Positions 59,947 to 64,000 of a stretch of 64,000 bases of DNA are shown piece by piece. This DNA comes from Streptomyces roseirectus (GTDB lineage Bacteria; Actinomycetota; Actinomycetes; Streptomycetales; Streptomycetaceae), in contig NZ_CP060828.1 in the NCBI RefSeq assembly GCF_014489635.1, forward strand, positions 6,346,001-6,410,000. Direction: 5' to 3'. The position numbers and the translations under genes were made by a program. Position 1 is the stretch's first letter; the number at the start of each line of letters is the position of its first letter. The notes beneath the pieces are model-generated. The model saw only the letters and a list, made by a program, of their open reading frames with translations. It was not told where the DNA came from and did no database searches.

Positions 59947-61179
59947 ATGCCTTCCGTACTTCCCGACGGGGAACCCGTACCCGACGACGGCGCGCTGCCC
60001 GCTGCCGCGCTCGCCGGGGGCGCGGAGCGTCCGCTCGGCTTCTACCTGCACGTTCCGTACTGCGCGACGCGGTGCGGGTACTGCGACTTCAACACGTACA
60101 CCGCGACCGAGCTGCGGGGCACGGGAGGCGTCCTGGCGTCGCGGGACAACTACGCGGACACGCTGATCGACGAGATCCGGCTCGCCCGCAAGGTCCTCGG
60201 GGACGATCCGCGCGAGGTGCGGACCGTGTTCGTCGGCGGGGGCACGCCCACGCTGCTCGCCGCCGCCGACCTCGTCCGGATGCTCGGCGCGATCCGGGAC
60301 GAGTTCGGGCTCGCGGCCGACGCGGAGGTCACCACCGAGGCGAACCCCGAGACCGTCGACCCCGCCTACCTCGCCGAGCTGCGCGCGGGCGGGTTCAACC
60401 GGGTGTCGTTCGGGATGCAGAGCGCCCGGCCGCACGTCCTGCGGATCCTCGACCGCACGCACACGCCGGGGCGGCCGGAGGCGTGCGTGCGGGAAGCCCA
60501 CGACGCCGGGTTCGAGCACGTCAACCTCGACCTCATCTACGGCACGCCCGGCGAGTCCGACGACGACTGGCGGGCCTCCCTCGACGCGGCCCTCGGCGCC
60601 GGGCCCGACCACATCAGCGCGTACGCCCTCATCGTCGAGGAGGGCACGCAGCTCGCGCGGCGGATCCGGCGGGGGGAGGTGCCCATGACCGACGACGACG
60701 TCCACGCCGACCGCTACCTCATGACCGAGTCGGCGCTCTCCGACGCCGGGTTCGCCTGGTACGAGGTGTCCAACTGGGCCACGTCCGAGGCCGCGCGGTG
60801 CCTGCACAACGAGCTGTACTGGCGCGGCGCGGACTGGTGGGGCGCCGGGCCCGGTGCCCACTCCCATGTGGGCGGCGTCCGCTGGTGGAACGTGAAGCAC
60901 CCCGGCGCGTACGCGGCGGCGCTGGCCGGCGGGAAGTCGCCGGGGGCCGGCCGCGAACTCCTCTCCGAGGAGGACCGCCGCGTCGAACGCATCCTCCTCG
61001 AACTCCGCCTCCGCGAGGGCGTCCCCCTCGACCTCCTCCACCAGTCCGGCACCACCGCCGCCCACCACGCCCTCTCCACCGGCCTCCTGGAACCGGGTCC
61101 CTACGACGCCGGCCGCGCCGTACTGACACTGCGGGGCCGACTGCTGGCGGACGCGGTGGTCAGAGACCTGGTGGACTGA
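59947..61179 (+). CDS. hemW: Radical SAM haem chaperone HemW (coproporphyrinogen III oxidase-like)
   Basis: 410 residues. CATRCGYC gives the CxxxCxxC cluster (C39, C43, C46) within FYLHVPYCATRCGYCDFNTY. VFVGGGTPTLL, EANPETVD, RVSFGMQSA and GTPGESDDDW follow, with a HemN_C-type C-terminus (about 325-405). It has HemW features: it lacks the extra N-terminal Cys-containing part of true HemN, so haem binding and transfer is more likely than decarboxylation. ATG 59947 is set by the -10 element; GTG 59929 is in frame. hemW-hrcA-dnaJ order is common in actinobacteria, here with three genes inserted before hrcA. Confidence 0.92.
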   Translation: MPSVLPDGEPVPDDGALPAAALAGGAERPLGFYLHVPYCATRCGYCDFNTYTATELRGTGGVLASRDNYADTLIDEIRLARKVLGDDPREVRTVFVGGGTPTLLAAADLVRMLGAIRDEFGLAADAEVTTEANPETVDPAYLAELRAGGFNRVSFGMQSARPHVLRILDRTHTPGRPEACVREAHDAGFEHVNLDLIYGTPGESDDDWRASLDAALGAGPDHISAYALIVEEGTQLARRIRRGEVPMTDDDVHADRYLMTESALSDAGFAWYEVSNWATSEAARCLHNELYWRGADWWGAGPGAHSHVGGVRWWNVKHPGAYAAALAGGKSPGAGRELLSEEDRRVERILLELRLREGVPLDLLHQSGTTAAHHALSTGLLEPGPYDAGRAVLTLRGRLLADAVVRDLVD

Positions 61180-61196
61180 TCACCCGGGGGAGTGAA

Positions 61197-61668
61197 ATGG
61201 AGCTGGCCGCTGTGGACAAGTGCCGGATGACCAGGATCTTCGCGGAGTTCGAGGCCCCCGAGGGCGTCAAGGCGGAACTCCTTCGGGGGGTGATCGTGAT
61301 GACGGCCGGCCCTGACATCGCGCACAACCGGATCGTCACCGACGTACAGGACCAGATCCCACGGAAACGCTGGAGCCGCTTGCAGACCCAGGACATCGAC
61401 ATCGCCGGCGAGCCCAGTGAGCCGGTGCCCGACCTGGTGGTCCTGGAGCGCGGCGCCTCGCCGGGGGCGGGCCGGCTGGTGCCGAGTGAGGCCGTCACGA
61501 TGGCCGTCGAGGTCGTCTCCACGACGACCGTCCACCAGGACTACGTGGTCAAGCGGTCGGTCTACGCGGCAGGCGGCGTGCCTGTCTTGGCTGGACCACC
61601 TGGATGTCGTGCTGGACACGAGCGAATTCGCCACGTACGAGAACGTCAGGCCCCATCGCTACCCGTGA
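61197..61668 (+). pseudogene. Broken Uma2 family (putative restriction-endonuclease-fold) gene
   Basis: From ATG 61197 (GGGGGAGTGAA upstream) a Uma2/DUF820 domain is readable: VKAELLRGVIVMTAGPDIAHNR, PDLVVLERGA, and VTMAVEVVSTTTVHQDYVVKR with the E and K of the PD-(D/E)xK-like core. At about 61575, after YAAGGVP, the frame turns to unrelated sequence. The expected family ending appears instead in the +1 frame (LDVVLDTSEFATYENVRP) up to a stop at 61666-61668, and roughly 20-40 residues usually found between are missing. Interpreted as a frameshifted internal deletion. The unshifted frame runs on to 61724 into the next gene. Uma2 genes are highly paralogous in streptomycetes; most have no known function. 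Confidence 0.6.
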
Positions 61669-62461
61669 CGAAGTCGATCAACTCCTCCACTCTGCCCAGG
61701 AGTTCCGGTTCCAGGTCCTTGTAGGACGTGACGCGTTTGAGGATGGCCTGCCAGACGGCGCCGGTGTTGTCGGAGGGCCAGCCGAGGGCTTTGCAGACGC
61801 CGGTTTTCCAGTCCTGGCCGTGGGGGATGCGGGGCCAGGCGGGGATGCCGAGGGTGGTGGGTTTCACCGCTTCCCAGATGTCGATGTAGGGGTGGCCGAC
61901 GACGAGGGCGTGTTCGCTGGTCACGGCCTGGGCGATGCGCCACTCCTTCGTGCCCGGCACGAGGTGGTCGACGAGGATGCCGAGGCGGGCGTCGGGGCCG
62001 GGGCCGAAGTCGGAGACGATCGCGGGAAGGTCGTCCACACCCTCCAGGTACTCGACGACGACGCCCTCGATGCGCAGATCGTCGCCCCAGACCTTCTCGA
62101 CGAGTTCCGCGTCGTGCCGGCCCTCGACGTAGATGCGCCCGGCGCGGGCCACACGCGCGCGGGCGCCGGGGACGGCGACGGAGCCGGAGGCGGTGCGGGC
62201 GGGTTTCGCCGGGGCCTGCGTGGGCCGGACCAGGGTCACCACCCTGCCCTCCAGGAGGAAGCCCCGGGGTTCCATCGGGAACACGCGGTGCTTGCCGAAG
62301 CGGTCCTCCAGGGTGACCGTGCCCGCCTCGCACCGGATCACCGCACCGCAGAAACCGCTGCCGGGCTCCTCGACGACGAGCCCGGGGTCGGCGGGGACCT
62401 CGGGGGCGGGGGCCTGCTTCTTCTTCCAGGGAGGCGTGAGGTCCGTCGAGTACTGGCGCAT
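61646..62461 (-). CDS. DUF3097 family protein
   Basis: 271 residues, soluble. The conserved run RIYVEGRHDAELVEKVWGDDLR (quoted in parts: IYVEGRHDAELVE, VWGDDLRIEGVVVE) with LVDHLVPGTKE and VGHPYIDIWEAVKP identifies DUF3097. The first of these resembles a Toprim-type strand with an acidic E-G-x-D/H-D, so a nucleic-acid enzyme role is possible but unproven. ATG 62461 follows a TATCGT -10 element by 7 nt. The 3' end overlaps the Uma2 remnant by 23 bp. Confidence 0.87.
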   Translation of the reverse strand: MRQYSTDLTPPWKKKQAPAPEVPADPGLVVEEPGSGFCGAVIRCEAGTVTLEDRFGKHRVFPMEPRGFLLEGRVVTLVRPTQAPAKPARTASGSVAVPGARARVARAGRIYVEGRHDAELVEKVWGDDLRIEGVVVEYLEGVDDLPAIVSDFGPGPDARLGILVDHLVPGTKEWRIAQAVTSEHALVVGHPYIDIWEAVKPTTLGIPAWPRIPHGQDWKTGVCKALGWPSDNTGAVWQAILKRVTSYKDLEPELLGRVEELIDFVTGSDGA

Positions 62462-62468
62462 TCGGATG

Positions 62469-62474
62469 ACGATA
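62469..62474 (-). promoter_or_regulatory. -10 element of the DUF3097 gene (leaderless)
   Basis: TATCGT on the minus strand ends 7 nt before ATG 62461, and no Shine-Dalgarno sequence is present. Confidence 0.45.
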
Positions 62475-62502
62475 GGAGAAGCGCCGGACGCCGGTCCCGC
62501 CA

Positions 62503-63483
62503 TCACCCGCGCGACACGCCGAAGCGTTCGCTGAGAGCGTCCCGTTGCCGCCGCACGAACCCGGCGTCCACCACCGCCCCGTGCCCCGGCACGTACACCG
62601 CGTCCTCCCCGCCCAGCGCCAGCAACGCGTCCAGCGCCGCCGCCCACCGCCCCGGCACCGCGTCCGCCCCCGCCTGCGGCTCCCCCGACTCCTCGACGAG
62701 ATCCCCGCAGAACACGACACGAACGGCCCCGGGGACGAGCACGACAAGGTCGTAGGGGGTGTGCGCGGGACCGAGCCGGGCGAGAAGCACTTCGACGGGG
62801 GCGAGGCCGGTGCCGGTGTGCCGGGTACCGGCGGCTTGGCCGGGGCCGGCGTGCCGCGCGGCCGAGGCCCGCCCGGGGTGGTGGCGCGCGACGGGGGCCC
62901 CGGCATCGCACGCGCGCGCCTCCCAGGAGCCGGGTCCGACCGGGTGCCCGGCAGCTCGCCCGGCGCCGTGGCCGACGTCGCGCCCGGTCGCGCCCGCCTC
63001 CCCTGCGCCGGCGCCCGTGCCGGACGCGTCCGCGACACCCCGCGCGACTCCGTGGCCGTCCGGGTCCGCGCCCAGCACCACCCTCCGTGTCCCCGTCACC
63101 ACATGGTCCGGCACCACCAGCGCCTCGGCCGCCGCGCGGGCCGCCTCCTCGGGGAGGCCGTTGCGGACCGCGTCCGCCGTCAGCTCGTCCGCGTCGTGCG
63201 AAGCGTGTGCCGCGTACACCTCCGCCTCCGGGAACGCCGCCGCTCCGAAGACGTGGTCGAAGTGGGGGTGGGTGAGGGCGAGATGGGTCACATTGACGCC
63301 GGCGAGGCGTTCTGCGTCGGCGCGCAGCCGGGCGCCCTCGGCGAGGGAGGAGCCGGAGTCGATCAAGAGGGCGGCGCCCGGCGCGAGGACCAGGCCCGTC
63401 GTGCAGTCCCATCCGGGCAGCCGGATCCGCCCCACCCCGGCCGACAACCGCTCCCAGCCCAGCCCTTCCCAAGTCACCGTCAT
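62503..63483 (-). CDS. MBL-fold metallo-hydrolase with a low-complexity insertion
   Basis: 326 residues. The zinc motif HPHFDH is at 72-77 ([13 protein letters not shown]), [14 protein letters not shown] carries the bridging Asp region and [10 protein letters not shown] the late His. Between about 140 and 225 there is a Gly/Ala/His/Arg-rich insertion with no fold signal that splits the beta-lactamase domain. Substrate unknown. ATG 63483 follows TAGCGT by 6 nt. Divergent from hrcA. Confidence 0.86.
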   Translation of the reverse strand: MTVTWEGLGWERLSAGVGRIRLPGWDCTTGLVLAPGAALLIDSGSSLAEGARLRADAERLAGVNVTHLALTHPHFDHVFGAAAFPEAEVYAAHASHDADELTADAVRNGLPEEAARAAAEALVVPDHVVTGTRRVVLGADPDGHGVARGVADASGTGAGAGEAGATGRDVGHGAGRAAGHPVGPGSWEARACDAGAPVARHHPGRASAARHAGPGQAAGTRHTGTGLAPVEVLLARLGPAHTPYDLVVLVPGAVRVVFCGDLVEESGEPQAGADAVPGRWAAALDALLALGGEDAVYVPGHGAVVDAGFVRRQRDALSERFGVSRG

Positions 63484-63489
63484 GCGGCG

Positions 63490-63495
63490 ACGCTA
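63490..63495 (-). promoter_or_regulatory. -10 element of the MBL-fold hydrolase gene (leaderless)
   Basis: TAGCGT on the minus strand ends 6 nt before ATG 63483. No Shine-Dalgarno sequence. Confidence 0.45.
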
Positions 63496-63525
63496 GCGGG
63501 TACCGTCCCCCGCGACGGGACGACC

Positions 63526-63556
63526 TTGCCCCCGTGGTACCCGACCGCCGTACACT
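63526..63556 (+). promoter_or_regulatory. Candidate hrcA promoter
   Basis: TTGCCC (63526-63531), 19-nt spacer and TACACT (63551-63556). The -10 overlaps the start of the CIRCE-like repeat, so repressor binding would block the transcription start. Confidence 0.55.
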
Positions 63557-63580
63557 GGCAGTCGTCAGGGGAGAGTGCCA
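63556..63580 (+). promoter_or_regulatory. CIRCE operator upstream of hrcA
   Basis: TGGCAGTC (63556-63563), 9-nt spacer, GAGTGCCA (63573-63580): the CIRCE arrangement (GCACTC-N9-GAGTGC) with one mismatch in the left arm (G for C). CIRCE is the HrcA binding site, so hrcA is likely autoregulated and induced by heat shock. Confidence 0.75.
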
Positions 63581-63605
63581 AGGCGGACTACTGGAGGTGT
63601 GCGCG

Positions 63606-64000
63606 GTGCTGAGTGAACGCAGGCTTCAGGTGCTGCGCGCGATCGTCCAGGACTATGTCGGCACCGAGGAACCCGTGGGGTCGAAGGCGCTCACGGAGCG
63701 GCACAACCTCGGTGTCTCCCCGGCCACCGTGCGCAACGACATGGCGGTCTTGGAGGACGAGGGGTTCATCGCGCAGCCGCACACGAGTGCGGGGCGCATC
63801 CCCACGGACAAGGGCTACCGCCTGTTCGTCGACAAGCTGGCCGGCGTCAAGCCGATGACGGCGCCCGAACGCCGCGCCATCCACCACTTCCTGGACGGCG
63901 CGGTCGACCTGGACGACGTGGTGGCCCGCACGGTACGGCTGCTCGCGCAGCTCACCCGGCAGGTCGCCGTCGTCCAGTACCCGTCCCTCACCCGCTCCAC
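63606..64000 (+). CDS. hrcA: Heat-inducible transcription repressor HrcA (3' end outside window)
   Basis: The first 131 residues are present. [19 protein letters not shown], the winged helix [19 protein letters not shown] and [19 protein letters not shown] are HrcA hallmarks, and the start of the central domain follows. HrcA represses groE and dnaJ-type chaperone genes at CIRCE and needs GroEL for activity. GTG 63606 has GGAGGT 7 nt upstream. dnaJ is expected next, beyond the window. Confidence 0.95.
   Translation, partial: MLSERRLQVLRAIVQDYVGTEEPVGSKALTERHNLGVSPATVRNDMAVLEDEGFIAQPHTSAGRIPTDKGYRLFVDKLAGVKPMTAPERRAIHHFLDGAVDLDDVVARTVRLLAQLTRQVAVVQYPSLTRS

Noticed and set aside
61210..61218. 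DnaA box TGTGGACAA inside the Uma2 remnant
   Set aside because: A single 9-mer is expected by chance in a window of this size, and it lies in coding sequence.

Overview
The window is chromosomal core DNA of a Streptomyces (or very close actinomycete). Support comes from very high GC with strongly GC-biased third codon positions, many GTG starts, frequent GTGA/ATGA start-stop overlaps, and a characteristic gene order: RNase E/G, rplU-rpmA-obg, proB/proA, nadD, an LCP-family gene, rsfS, leuS, comEA-comEC-holA, rpsT/lepA, hemW and hrcA. From memory this matches the region around SCO2600 down to SCO2555 in S. coelicolor; that correspondence was not checked here. No phage, insertion sequence, integrase or CRISPR array was seen.

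Layout. 1-6.3 kb: end of a small membrane-type protein, a TIGR03936 protein, a very large RNase E/G with disordered Arg/Lys-rich arms, ribosomal proteins L21 and L27. 6.4-7.85 kb: obg, closed by a 20-bp perfect inverted-repeat terminator. 7.9-22.3 kb: a leftward cell-envelope glycopolymer cluster (GT-C-like membrane protein, two GT2-TagF fusion transferases, two GT2 enzymes, DUF2304 protein, flippase, rmlD, rmlB) with divergent rmlA-rmlC, so a complete dTDP-L-rhamnose pathway is present. 22.4-26.8 kb: proB, a small conserved gene, a 1.16-kb repeat-filled gap, proA. 26.9-34.3 kb: two related single-pass membrane proteins, an M48 metalloprotease, two tiny membrane proteins, nadD, an LCP protein (candidate ligase for the wall glycopolymer), rsfS and a histidine phosphatase. 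34.3-35.2 kb: two identical tRNA-Ala(GGC) genes flanking two small CxxC proteins. 35.3-38.1 kb: a NuoF-like/ferredoxin fusion coupled to a bis-histidine membrane cytochrome. 38.3-41.4 kb: leuS behind a leucine-rich leader peptide and an intrinsic terminator (an apparent attenuator). 41.4-42.1 kb: a mosaic of intergenic repeats. 42.1-49.5 kb: a coiled-coil membrane protein, a DegV protein, comEA, comEC, a small protein, holA, rpsT. 49.7-53.7 kb: lepA and a long-chain acyl-CoA synthetase. 53.9-59.9 kb: a 1334-residue cytosolic hybrid histidine kinase with a tandem HAMP array, divergent from an RsbW-GAF-PP2C phosphatase. 59.9-64 kb: hemW, a broken Uma2 gene, DUF3097, an MBL-fold hydrolase and the start of hrcA with a CIRCE operator.

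How it fits together. The envelope genes form one theme: dTDP-rhamnose supply, polyprenol-linked sugar transfer, TagF-like polymerisation, flipping, and LCP-type attachment to peptidoglycan. The translation and RNA genes (rne, L21, L27, Obg, S20, LepA, RsfS, LeuRS, tRNA-Ala) form a second. Many genes have a TANNNT-type -10 element only 6-8 nt before the start codon and no Shine-Dalgarno sequence, which points to leaderless transcripts. The points most worth following are the leuS attenuator, the NuoF-like/cytochrome pair, and the kinase/phosphatase pair with its 276-bp in-frame repeats.
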